IMG/VR virus record: IMGVR_UViG_3300029267_001855 | Location: 1-36,310 of that record | Length of the DNA stretch: 36,310 nt | Strand: one strand, 5' to 3' | Source: a virus | Part shown: piece by piece, positions 26,803 through 34,777 of the stretch | Position numbering within the stretch: position 1 is the stretch's first letter | How the letters are laid out: each line of letters starts with the position of its first letter | Position numbers and translations under genes: made by a program | Notes under the pieces: generated by a model | Told to the model about the DNA's origin: nothing | Databases searched by the model: none | The model's input: only the letters and a program-made list of their open reading frames with translations

Positions 26803-27176
26803 CGTTTACCCCTGGCAGCCTGTTCTTGCCGCCTCTTGTGTGCCATTGTTTTGCCCGTCTTTACGGGCCCGTCTTGCACTGAGCGCTTGCCAACCGTGGC
26901 CGCCTTGCGTTCGCCAAACCTGGGTGGCTTCCTGGTTACAGACACCACAATGTTGACATCGAGATCGGCATCGGAACCGTGAGCCACGCTAACAGAAAGA
27001 ACGTCGTAGCCCTCCTCCTTGATCTTGGCGATGACCGTCTCTTTCCAGCTTCGAGTTCGAAGCAGCTCTTTCTTTTCCACCCCGAGCGCTACCTTTTTAA
27101 CCAAGCGCGATTTGCCACTTTTGCTGCTCCGGTCATTCTCATGCCGGTAAAGTCCGAGTATAGCTTCTTCTTTCAT
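26799..27176 (-). CDS. Basic hypothetical protein, 125 residues
   Basis: GGGAGGG 6 bp before ATG 27176, which overlaps the upstream stop as ATGA. N-terminal half Lys/Ser-rich; residues of the middle (WKETVIAKIKEEGYDVLSVS then VAHGSDADLDVNIVVSVTRK) form a helix-strand-strand unit; the C-terminus is highly basic (KTGKTMAHKRRQEQAARGKR). Likely nucleic-acid or virion associated. Function unknown. Confidence 0.66.
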   Translation of the reverse strand: MKEEAILGLYRHENDRSSKSGKSRLVKKVALGVEKKELLRTRSWKETVIAKIKEEGYDVLSVSVAHGSDADLDVNIVVSVTRKPPRFGERKAATVGKRSVQDGPVKTGKTMAHKRRQEQAARGKR

Positions 27177-27490
27177 TGAACCCTCCCAATGGGATTGCCC
27201 TGCATTTGAGGGCGGTTTTTTTTGTACATTCCGCATTCGCGGTTGTCATCTACGTGGGTGCACGCCAGCTTGTTTTTGCGACACTTCCCTAGTTCGGTCA
27301 GGAACCTGCACTCAATGCTGATGTCATCAGCTTTGTACGCGAGCTGGCGTATATAGTTCATGACCGACGGACCGAGCATCACGTTCCGTGTGAGTTGGTT
27401 GCGGTACTTTAGTAACCTTTTGTGCGCCAACCCACCAGGACGTGCATGCTCAAGGAGCCTGTCGATTTTTGTTATCAATTCCGCGGACAT
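27173..27490 (-). CDS. Cys-rich helical protein, 105 residues
   Basis: GGGAGGA 6 bp before ATG 27490; the start overlaps the upstream stop as TAATG. Helical N-terminus (LITKIDRLLEHARPGGLAHK), then CRFLTELGKCRKNKLACTHV and ECGMYKK give four Cys and a His with spacing suited to a zinc or disulfide site. A longer open frame upstream lies within the transglycosylase gene and is a shadow. Function unknown. Confidence 0.67.
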   Translation of the reverse strand: MSAELITKIDRLLEHARPGGLAHKRLLKYRNQLTRNVMLGPSVMNYIRQLAYKADDISIECRFLTELGKCRKNKLACTHVDDNRECGMYKKNRPQMQGNPIGRVQ

Positions 27491-28320
27491 TATTCCTCCC
27501 AGTATTGCATCTTGTGATCGATTCTGGAGCGGAACATTCGTACTTTGTTTACTATTTTTTTCTTGGACTGAAACTGTGCGCAGGTTCCGTCCTTTTTGAT
27601 GGCCCTCTGCTCCCCCCCCCCGTAGACGGACAGTGGCCCAATCCAATCTGCGACCTCCCATTCGATTTGGTCGTCGAATATTCTCCCCGATTCCTTGCAT
27701 TTAGGAATATGGGATGTGAGCCACCGCGTTCCCAACAACAGGCAAAGACGGGGGTTGTTCCTGACCTTTTCCTTCGAATACCCAGCAAGGGCTTTGCCGT
27801 GTAGTTGCATGAGGCAAACTTCCCCGAGTCCATTGCTGTCCGTATTGACAATATCTGGGATCAGGGATGATTCCTTGGCCACAATATACGCGACCAGCAG
27901 GTGGTCATCTTTGTGCCCAGGTAGCTGGCCGCCGATGTCGGTAGGTGTCTGCTGATACATTATGACCGCATCGACCAAGTACTCGGCAAACTCTGTAAAA
28001 TTGCTACGCCGAGAATCGGATGGGCTCGCACCTTCGTCGTCAAACCATAGGTCCCAGAGAAGCTCAACCTCCTGGACCATCCTGTCCTGACTCATTTCGA
28101 ACTCTGCCTTGTCTGCCTGTTCTACTACCTCCTCGCATCCGTTCTGTTCCTCGTCGTCACAACTGCAGCAGTGTTCGTAAACAACTTCGGGAGCGGCATT
28201 GTCGGGAGATCTCTCCAGCCAAGGTTTTTCTTTGGCTTCGACGTTTCTGTCTGAAACAAACGCCGAGCCCAATACAGACATTGCGACGGCCACCAATACC
28301 AGTGCAATTAGATTTTTCAT
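27490..28320 (-). CDS. Exported lytic transglycosylase (SLT-like)
   Basis: 276 residues. Signal peptide 1-20 (LIALVLVAVAMSVLGSAF). A Cys/acid-rich spacer (EHCCSCDDEEQNGCEEV, 49-65) leads to the lysozyme-like domain: AYIVAKESSLIPDIV with catalytic Glu150, then GLGEVCLMQL, the usual G-x-x-Q-x-x-x-x substrate strand in altered form, NPRLCLLLGTRWLTSHI and PLSVYGGG. It cleaves glycan strands of peptidoglycan in the periplasm. Encoded next to an amidase; together they attack two bonds in the wall. May act at lysis or as an exported muralytic enzyme. Confidence 0.78.
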   Translation of the reverse strand: MKNLIALVLVAVAMSVLGSAFVSDRNVEAKEKPWLERSPDNAAPEVVYEHCCSCDDEEQNGCEEVVEQADKAEFEMSQDRMVQEVELLWDLWFDDEGASPSDSRRSNFTEFAEYLVDAVIMYQQTPTDIGGQLPGHKDDHLLVAYIVAKESSLIPDIVNTDSNGLGEVCLMQLHGKALAGYSKEKVRNNPRLCLLLGTRWLTSHIPKCKESGRIFDDQIEWEVADWIGPLSVYGGGEQRAIKKDGTCAQFQSKKKIVNKVRMFRSRIDHKMQYWEE

Positions 28321-29225
28321 ATTACCCTCCTTCTTTCAGAGTAGTTTTTCGAAAACTCCCAAAAGTAATCATGGGTAGCCTGTTCAGCAAAGTTCCATGG
28401 GAAACCAGCAGGATCTATTTTTCTGGGTGAACAATGAAGATGCCCTATAAGACCAATGTGTTCCTTTGCATTCTTAATTATCTTCTTGGGAATTTCTTTC
28501 TTAGCATTGCGCGGGAACCTGGGAGCATCGCAGAACATTGTTTCAAGCTCATCGGCGGGCCCAATCTCGTTGAGACGGTCTTTGTTTCTGAGATAGCACA
28601 GAGCGAACCAGAGCCCCGCAGCCCATCTGGCCACTGCCTCCACCTGGGCGTCCGGAAAACAAAAGACTTTCATTTTAGAACCCTGTAGTATCTCCACCTT
28701 CTTTTTGTGCGGCAAGTTACCTGTCCGCTTTCGATTGGCTGCTGAGTAATAGTTGGGTCTCTTAGCCGCCAAAGGATAAAGGCAACACTCAGTGCCGATA
28801 CTGATCTGGTTGTGGCTACCAGCATGCTTGGCCGCTTCGACAGCATCGAGGAATTGATAGATCCTGCCATCATCCTCATGGGCAAACTGAACCGACAGTC
28901 CGCGCTGGTTGTGAAGTACGTCGTGCATTATTTTGGGGCTCTCGCGATCTGCCCCCGAGTGGTGAATTAGGATCTGGCTAACTCCGAATATTCCCCTCTT
29001 CCTCTTCTTGTACCGCTTGCCCTGAATGGTCCTCGTCTTCACCTTCCCCGTGTCCATATCCTCAGTTTTAACGACAACCCTTTTGGTGCCGTACTGACTG
29101 AACCCCTCAGCCTCCCACCATTTGATAACTCGCGTACCAATATCAAAAGCCACACCGTCAATCACAAGCGCATTGTCACCATTGAAAGGCTGACCCGTTA
29201 GCGATATTCGCTTCTTTATTGCCAT
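28317..29225 (-). CDS. N-acetylmuramoyl-L-alanine amidase (endolysin)
   Basis: 302 residues from ATG 29225 (AAGGAG upstream). After an N-terminal basic module (1-78), the amidase_2/PGRP-type domain begins with SQILIHHSGADRE (zinc ligand His88 or His89), GLSVQFAHEDDGRIYQFLD, KHAGSHNQISIGTECC, and ends with LIGHLHCSPRKIDPAGFPW, which carries the second His, the Cys/His ligand and the Lys-x-Asp-Pro-G motif. It cuts the bond between MurNAc and the stem peptide. No signal peptide, so it needs a holin; a holin-like gene lies 4 kb downstream. Confidence 0.87.
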   Translation of the reverse strand: MAIKKRISLTGQPFNGDNALVIDGVAFDIGTRVIKWWEAEGFSQYGTKRVVVKTEDMDTGKVKTRTIQGKRYKKRKRGIFGVSQILIHHSGADRESPKIMHDVLHNQRGLSVQFAHEDDGRIYQFLDAVEAAKHAGSHNQISIGTECCLYPLAAKRPNYYSAANRKRTGNLPHKKKVEILQGSKMKVFCFPDAQVEAVARWAAGLWFALCYLRNKDRLNEIGPADELETMFCDAPRFPRNAKKEIPKKIIKNAKEHIGLIGHLHCSPRKIDPAGFPWNFAEQATHDYFWEFSKNYSERRRVI

Positions 29226-29261
29226 AGGATTTCTCCTTAGTTGTTGTGAATCATACCACAA

Positions 29262-29672
29262 CTAGTCTGTTTTTTGCGACTTTGCAGGGGCACCAGGGCT
29301 GGCCACCTTGTTCGCCAGGTCTCTTATATTGGGCCCAGGAGTTTTTTCTCCAGGAGTCCCTGCCCCCTTCTGACCTCTAACCATGTTGCCGATCTGTGCC
29401 GCAACTGCCGCAGTCTTCGCCGCCATCTCGATCTGTATCAAGGAGGTTTCCGCCTTGACTTTGATGGCTGCGATTGACTCAATCGCTTGACAGTAAGAAC
29501 GCGAACCCTGACCGTCGGGCATACGTTTCATCCTGGCAGCATAACCTTCGAGCCGGTCGATGTCGTCCTGAATGGAAAGAATGATTCGTGTTCGGATCTG
29601 TTCCTCCATCGGAATTGCCTTCGGCACCTCCTGCTCTTGTGCTTGTTCCTGTTTTGTTCTTTCGTCGTTCAT
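29262..29672 (-). CDS. Helical hypothetical protein, 136 residues
   Basis: Start overlaps the upstream stop as ATGA. Gln/Glu-rich N-terminus (TKQEQAQEQEVPKAIPMEEQ), long helices (IRTRIILSIQDDIDRLEGYA, AIKVKAETSLIQIEMAAKTA) and a Pro/Gly/Lys-rich disordered tail. Resembles scaffold or coiled-coil accessory proteins in composition only. Function unknown. Confidence 0.67.
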   Translation of the reverse strand: MNDERTKQEQAQEQEVPKAIPMEEQIRTRIILSIQDDIDRLEGYAARMKRMPDGQGSRSYCQAIESIAAIKVKAETSLIQIEMAAKTAAVAAQIGNMVRGQKGAGTPGEKTPGPNIRDLANKVASPGAPAKSQKTD

Positions 29673-30943
29673 ACTGTCTCCCTTCTGTCAGCAAAGTGGG
29701 GCTGCGGCCATTGGTCAATTTCGTCGTAGTCCGGTGGTAGTAATTCCACAACTTCTACAACACCATCACCAAGGATGTCATCGGTGGCATCATCATACTC
29801 AAGCCCGAAGTCGAGAGCGAGCTCGGCCGGTTCCGCTGCTACCCAGGCGCATACCGCTGCCCGTGTTTCATCGCCTCCGATTGTCCGCTCGTCGCCCAGT
29901 ATCCTGACCAGGTATCCGCCTCCGGATGTCCACTTCTCAACAAGCTCTTGGGAAGGCGTAGGACCGTCGCTTACGAGATACTCGGGAAGGCCATCCTCAT
30001 CCACCTCTGCGCCCGTTGCCTCCTCGAGGTATGTGGACAGGGTGGCCCGAACCGACTTCAGTAATCTACCCCCATCTGGCACAGGTTTGAATTCCCCTTC
30101 TCCATCTTCCTCGGTACCGTCATCTTCGCTCTCTTCTGTTCCGAACGCTACACCACACCCAGGACATTGCTCATCGTCTGTGGTCACCGTCGCATTACAC
30201 TCGGGGCATTGTAGCTGTTCTTCACCCTCTGGCTGCTCCTCTTCGGTGTCGCCTTCGGGGAGGTCCATCTGGCGGTCATCGTCGCTGCCGAAGAAGTCCG
30301 CTGGCAAAATGCCGCTCTCCTTCGCCAGCTTGTCCCTGACCTTCGCTCGGAGATCTCTAATCTTCCTGGCCGTGGGCTCCTTCTTGCCGTCCTTCTCTGC
30401 GAGTTTTACCATGTCTTCTTCCGCTGCCTCCATGGCGTCGAAGATCTGTAGTACTTCGTGGGGACAACCACTGAGGTAATCGGCGCAGATGAATTCCAGC
30501 GCGTGCCCCTGCCAGGTTTGCTCGCGGAACTTGTCATCACTACAGTTCTGAATCCGAATACACTCGAACGCCTTCCGCACAACGGTTTCAATGGTGTTCT
30601 TTGCTAGGCGGACTTTCCACATGCCGTATTTGTCAGGAGCCTGTGCAGTGCCACCACGTCCTCCCCCACCCTTGCCTGAAGATCCCCCAGTGGCCGCGCC
30701 GGGGTCTGGTGCCACCACTGTGTTCTGAATCGCGTACGCAATCTCCTGTTGGCGAACACGCACTGTGGCAATGTTGCCCTTCACGGAACATTTGAGCCCG
30801 CATTTGGCACAACTCAAACTTACCGAGGTGGCCGTCCTCTTCTTAACATCAAACGCGGTGGAACCGCACTGGCAGGTGAGTATCTTGGTTTCCTCTGTTG
30901 GAATTCCGTTCTTCCCTTCGTTCGTCTTCTTGTCATTTGCCAT
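29669..30943 (-). CDS. Acidic protein with three zinc ribbons, 424 residues
   Basis: Two Cys pairs near the N-terminus (LTCQCGSTAFD, LSCAKCGLKCSVKG) and a full ribbon at about 246-262 (QCPECNATVTTDDEQCPGCG). A Gly-rich linker (TGGSSGKGGGGRGG) separates the N-terminal ribbon from a helical domain (TIETVVRKAFECIRIQNCSD, DYLSGCPHEVLQIFDAMEAA). Long acidic stretches surround the third ribbon. It follows DnaB and could be a DNA-binding accessory factor. No enzymatic motif recognised. Confidence 0.68.
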   Translation of the reverse strand: MANDKKTNEGKNGIPTEETKILTCQCGSTAFDVKKRTATSVSLSCAKCGLKCSVKGNIATVRVRQQEIAYAIQNTVVAPDPGAATGGSSGKGGGGRGGTAQAPDKYGMWKVRLAKNTIETVVRKAFECIRIQNCSDDKFREQTWQGHALEFICADYLSGCPHEVLQIFDAMEAAEEDMVKLAEKDGKKEPTARKIRDLRAKVRDKLAKESGILPADFFGSDDDRQMDLPEGDTEEEQPEGEEQLQCPECNATVTTDDEQCPGCGVAFGTEESEDDGTEEDGEGEFKPVPDGGRLLKSVRATLSTYLEEATGAEVDEDGLPEYLVSDGPTPSQELVEKWTSGGGYLVRILGDERTIGGDETRAAVCAWVAAEPAELALDFGLEYDDATDDILGDGVVEVVELLPPDYDEIDQWPQPHFADRRETV

Positions 30944-30955
30944 TAGCTGTTTCTC

Positions 30956-32491
30956 CTAGTATTCGGCAGGGCCACTTCCCTTGCCGTTTCTTTCAGCCAC
31001 CTGAGATGGTGGGCCAGTGTTATTGAAAAAACCTTTTTGCATGTCGTTCTGTTTTTGGGTCTGTGCGTACATCTGATGAGGCTGCTCGTACTTGCCGGAA
31101 CCCTCTTCGGGGAATGGTCCGTCAGTGTAAATATCCCAAGCTCGAATGAACATCCTGGACAGATCGGACCATAGCTTAATCATGCCCGTCTTGCCATGCG
31201 AAGATTTGGAAACGATGAGCTGAGTATCAGGATCGTCCTCGCAATCTTGGTGATAGTATCCGCGCCGATAAAGAAACCACACTACTCGAGCAACTTGTTC
31301 TATGGCTCCGCTCTGCCTGAGGTCGTGCAGCGTAGGCCGCTTGTCCTGTCGGCGCTCCACTTCGCGATTCAACTGCGTTGCCAGAATCACTGGAATGTCA
31401 AGCTCCTTCGCAATATCGCGCAAACCCTTGGCTGCGTTTTCAGTAATCTCCGTTGGGGAGTTTCCCTTGTCGGTGAGCTCGCCCAGGTGGTCCACTACCA
31501 AAAGGTCGAGCCCGTGTACCTGTTTATGAAGCGCGGCAACCTGAGCAATCCGCTCGGAGGATAGTCCTGGTGTGTCGTCGACCCATAGCGGCAACTTTGA
31601 TATTTGGTTCGCTCCCTGAATGAGCCTAGGCCACGCATCATTGGGTACCTCTCTGAGCATGAGGTTGTTCAGATCCACATCAGCGAAACGGGCCAAGGCT
31701 CGCAGAACCTGGTACCGCGTATCGTCTTCCGTGGGAACATAGAGCACGTGCCTGTCTTGTATCGCAGCATTGGTGCAGATGTTTAAACACAATGCCGATT
31801 TCCCCATCCCTGGCCGCGCACCGATGGCCGTCAAGATCCCAGGCCACGCGCCACCAACCAAGTCGTCAATCTCGTGGATACCTGTTCTGACCAAGTTGTC
31901 CGGCATCTTGCCCTCTTCCAGATCTTTGAAGACCGGTATGATGGCCGAGCCTATTTTGACCGGTCCGTCATTCGAGCCCGTTGCGGAAGCCAGGGTGATA
32001 GCCCTTCGCGATTCTGCCAGATAATCGGAGGTGCCTTCGCCAATGTCAGTAAATCCGGTGGCAACTATTTCCTGTGCCGTGTAAATCATCCTACGGGTGA
32101 GTGCCTTGTCCCTCACAATCTTGGCGTAGTGTTCTACGTTCGCAATGGAAGCAACGGCGTCCGTGAGATTGGCGAGTGCCATGCCGCCACCAACCTTTTC
32201 GAGATCGCCACGCTTCTTTAGTTCGTCACCAAGCGTTACGTGGTCCACCGGGGCATAGCTGCTCTGCAGGGATACGATGGCCTCGTAAATTCGCCGGTAG
32301 GCTTCCACATAGAAATCCTCCGAGCCGGACAATATGGTCTGGAGTATGTTGAATGCCTCATTGTTTAAGAGCACCGCACCAATGCACGCGGCCTCGGCCT
32401 GCTGGTCGTATGGTGGAACTCGCCCTTCTGCAACGCGATGGGCTGAATCCCTCTGCGAATAGTGGCTCGAACCACCTCTTCCGTTATTCAT
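30956..32491 (-). CDS. dnaB: Replicative DNA helicase, DnaB family
   Basis: 511 residues, slightly longer than E. coli DnaB. N-terminal domain: PYDQQAEAACIGAVLLNNEA and VGGGMALANLTDAVASIANV. RecA-like C-terminal domain: Walker A GARPGMGKSAL at 224-234, the H1a-like EDD at 255-257, Walker B LDLLVVDHLGEL near 329-338, ATQLNREVERR (H3), and PTLHDLRQSGAIEQVARVVW with the end-region Arg. The Gln/Asn-rich C-terminal tail is phage specific. It unwinds DNA at the fork; the overlapping upstream gene is a likely loader. Confidence 0.95.
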   Translation of the reverse strand: MNNGRGGSSHYSQRDSAHRVAEGRVPPYDQQAEAACIGAVLLNNEAFNILQTILSGSEDFYVEAYRRIYEAIVSLQSSYAPVDHVTLGDELKKRGDLEKVGGGMALANLTDAVASIANVEHYAKIVRDKALTRRMIYTAQEIVATGFTDIGEGTSDYLAESRRAITLASATGSNDGPVKIGSAIIPVFKDLEEGKMPDNLVRTGIHEIDDLVGGAWPGILTAIGARPGMGKSALCLNICTNAAIQDRHVLYVPTEDDTRYQVLRALARFADVDLNNLMLREVPNDAWPRLIQGANQISKLPLWVDDTPGLSSERIAQVAALHKQVHGLDLLVVDHLGELTDKGNSPTEITENAAKGLRDIAKELDIPVILATQLNREVERRQDKRPTLHDLRQSGAIEQVARVVWFLYRRGYYHQDCEDDPDTQLIVSKSSHGKTGMIKLWSDLSRMFIRAWDIYTDGPFPEEGSGKYEQPHQMYAQTQKQNDMQKGFFNNTGPPSQVAERNGKGSGPAEY

Positions 32492-33447
32492 CTGTCACTC
32501 CTCCTTCCATTTCCCCTGACCTTGGCTGCAAGGTCGCTACCATGTTGGTACCCTGAGCTTACCGGCTGCTTCGACCTCGGGTTATCCTGTTCCCTCATCG
32601 CCGCATTCCAAACGAACCTCGCCAGATCCTTCTTCATCTTCTTCGGGTTGGCAAAGGTCCAACCTGAGAGCTTCGTAATGAGTCCAGGTACATCGACATT
32701 GGGGCAACTATCATCCAGTTTTTTTGCAAGCGGTTCTGGCCGTTTAACATTGTTCCACATCACCTGTTCGCCAACCCCAGCAACAAGGAACACCTGAGTC
32801 TGCATCGCTTTCCAAATAGCGGCAAGCCTTTGACTTGCGTCGGAAGGTGGTTCTGGGAAAGGCACATCCCCTGATGCTTCAATTTCCCGAAGGGAAAGAG
32901 GTTGCTGGGCCGATGGCGCACCCTGCGCCGAGGTGTCACCCCTATCTTCCTGTTCTTGATCCTGATCCTGATCCTGATCCTGATCTTGGCTTCGGAGGGG
33001 TATCGGAGGGGCTTCCTGTATTTTGCCAAAGTAACCTGGTTCTATGTTGTATGACACGGAATATTTTCTAACAAAAGAAGCCAATAGAGGTGTTGATGGC
33101 AAGCGAGAAAGTTCTTTAAGCATGCCTATGCGTCTCTTGTCTTTGATAGACAACTTTGTTCCAACTTGAATTCTCGCCATGTTTATTACAAACACAATCC
33201 TATTTTTCTCGTCATATTCGCAAAACCCCAATTTAATTAACTTAGAAAGGGCCTTGGATACCCCTTCTATGGGTATTCCTGTATCATCGGACATGTATAC
33301 TTTGGGACAGTAATAAAGCCCTGTCATGGATGAATGATTAGAACTTATTAAATAGGTGGCAAGCGTTTGAGAAACAGTATCTCCATGGAGTTTTCTGCCG
33401 GTTTCTCCAATCCAAAATTTAGCAGACAATATGCCGTAGTCCCGCAT
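32488..33447 (-). CDS. Replication initiation/helicase-loader-like winged-helix protein
   Basis: 319 residues, stop overlapping the dnaB start as ATGA. Residues 1-100 (KFWIGETGRKLHGDTVSQTL, ATYLISSNHSSMTGLYYCPK, GVSKALSKLIKLGFCEYDEK, NRIVFVINMARIQVG) form the N-terminal winged helix of phage replisome organisers (DnaD/DnaT-type). A Gln-Asp dipeptide linker (residues about 154-165) joins a C-terminal helical region (LAAIWKAMQTQVFLVAGVGE, ITKLSGWTFANPKKMKKDLA) that probably contacts DnaB. Position directly before dnaB supports a loading role. Confidence 0.75.
   Translation of the reverse strand: MRDYGILSAKFWIGETGRKLHGDTVSQTLATYLISSNHSSMTGLYYCPKVYMSDDTGIPIEGVSKALSKLIKLGFCEYDEKNRIVFVINMARIQVGTKLSIKDKRRIGMLKELSRLPSTPLLASFVRKYSVSYNIEPGYFGKIQEAPPIPLRSQDQDQDQDQDQEQEDRGDTSAQGAPSAQQPLSLREIEASGDVPFPEPPSDASQRLAAIWKAMQTQVFLVAGVGEQVMWNNVKRPEPLAKKLDDSCPNVDVPGLITKLSGWTFANPKKMKKDLARFVWNAAMREQDNPRSKQPVSSGYQHGSDLAAKVRGNGRRSDR
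32955..32984 (+). repeat. Hexanucleotide microsatellite (CCTGAT)n
   Basis: One CTTGAT followed by four exact CCTGAT units. On the minus strand it encodes alternating Gln-Asp in the linker of the loader-like protein. In-frame slippage would change linker length by two residues per unit. Confidence 0.9.
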
Positions 33448-33464
33448 GGGAAACTCCTCTTAAA

Positions 33465-34670
33465 TTAGACTTTTCTGTTTCCCTTGCGACCACTGTTTCC
33501 CGATTTGGGTTTAGTAACTTTTGGGGTAGCTTCCCCTTTGTCGCTGGTTCCGAAGAACTCTGCTGCCTCCTGCTTTTCTAAATCGAGCGCAGCCTGTTTT
33601 TCCTCTTCGGACATTTCACCACTGGACTCCTCGGCCGGAACTTTTTCCGCTGGTGGTTCTTCCGTCTCCGGAGGAGGTCCGTCCATTTCCCCCTGGCCTA
33701 CACCGGACTCGGCAACCATGCGCTCCTTCAAGGTCCCCATGGTGTTCAGGCTGGCAACCTGGGTACCCTGAGAGCCCGTGTCACGGGGTTGCTTCGCTTC
33801 CCCTTCACCATCTAGCATCTCCTTCGGTACGACCTGCTCAACACGCTTGAGCAAGCCCTGGTCGCGACCTGACTCAACCATTGCAACCAGGCCAGCAGCG
33901 CGGTCAAAATCAGGGGATAGATCCCAGAACTTCGCCGACCAACGTACCGCGGTCTTCTGAGCCATCGCCGGCAGGTAGGTGATCCAGGGAATCCTCCTAA
34001 TCTGTCCCGCGGTCATCAATTTCTCCGGCTCATTGTCATTCCATTTTTTGTAGAAGTTTTCGGTGCCGTTGCTGTGGGTCTCAACGCGGATTCTTTTGTC
34101 CCCTAATATCTGATCTCGGTGCTTGATGATTGCGTCCATCGGGTATGGCTGGCCGAAGTCATAGAATCCGTCATGATACCTGAGTGCCGCGTAAACTGCG
34201 ACTCCTTTTCCGCGAGGTTTTCGAACGTCCCACGTGTGATTTAAAAACTGATTGGAGCCCAATTGGTGTTCAAAAAAATCATTCTCGTGAACGATGATTG
34301 CCTCCACCTTCCGCACCAGAGGGTCGCGCCTTGCCAGCTTCATCAGCCCTCGATACTGAATCTGTAGCTGAGTCAGCTTGCGCCACTGCCAGTTGCCGTG
34401 CTCGTCTTTGTACTTTGATGAACGTGCCTCCAGGTAAGCCTCGCCTAGTGGACCCTCGAATCTAACACCAAGGGTGGCTGCTTCCAAAACGGAGCCCAGT
34501 GTCGACTGAGGGTCCGCCTCCAGTACATCCTTGTCAGAACCAATGTGAGTCTTCGCCGAATTGATCCACGCATCGGTATCAATCGATGACGGGAGCGAAC
34601 TCTTTATCATGTCGTGAATCCCTTCGGACTCCAACCATTCTTCAATCTTCCTGTAATTGGGGTGTGCCAT
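33465..34670 (-). CDS. recT: RecT-family single-strand annealing protein
   Basis: 401 residues from ATG 34670 (GGAAGAGG upstream). RecT core: LEADPQSTLGSVLEAATLGV, LGEAYLEARSSKY, LTQLQIQYRGLMKLARRDPL then VRKVEAIIVHENDFFEHQLG, and KKWNDNEPEKLMTAGQIRRI with PWITYLPAMAQKTAVRWSAK, matching the usual K-T-x-x-R helix. The last 120 residues are acidic and Pro/Glu-rich, longer than in typical RecT. It anneals single strands produced by the exonuclease encoded just upstream. Confidence 0.93.
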   Translation of the reverse strand: MAHPNYRKIEEWLESEGIHDMIKSSLPSSIDTDAWINSAKTHIGSDKDVLEADPQSTLGSVLEAATLGVRFEGPLGEAYLEARSSKYKDEHGNWQWRKLTQLQIQYRGLMKLARRDPLVRKVEAIIVHENDFFEHQLGSNQFLNHTWDVRKPRGKGVAVYAALRYHDGFYDFGQPYPMDAIIKHRDQILGDKRIRVETHSNGTENFYKKWNDNEPEKLMTAGQIRRIPWITYLPAMAQKTAVRWSAKFWDLSPDFDRAAGLVAMVESGRDQGLLKRVEQVVPKEMLDGEGEAKQPRDTGSQGTQVASLNTMGTLKERMVAESGVGQGEMDGPPPETEEPPAEKVPAEESSGEMSEEEKQAALDLEKQEAAEFFGTSDKGEATPKVTKPKSGNSGRKGNRKV

Positions 34671-34742
34671 TTGCCTCTTCCTGTTCCGTTCGGGTAATCC
34701 CCGAGCTGTAAACTTTTGGTAACCTATTCCGGACAACTTTCC

Positions 34743-34765
34743 AAACGGTACACAATATACCGTTT
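34743..34765. promoter_or_regulatory. Perfect 8-bp inverted repeat between exonuclease and recT
   Basis: AAACGGTA-TATTGTG-TACCGTTT (minus strand) in the 107-bp gap, the largest in the recombination block. The minus-strand copy is not followed by a U-tract, so a terminator for the leftward transcript is unlikely; on the plus strand it is followed by a short T run. An operator or mRNA stem controlling the exonuclease/RecT ratio is the better guess. Confidence 0.5.
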
Positions 34766-34777
34766 TTACTGGGAAAA

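Noticed and set aside
29775-30479. 234-codon plus-strand ORF rich in Ser
   Set aside because: Antisense shadow of the acidic 424-residue gene; Ser/Pro bias comes from complementing Glu/Asp codons, and the minus-strand gene has proper overlaps on both sides.
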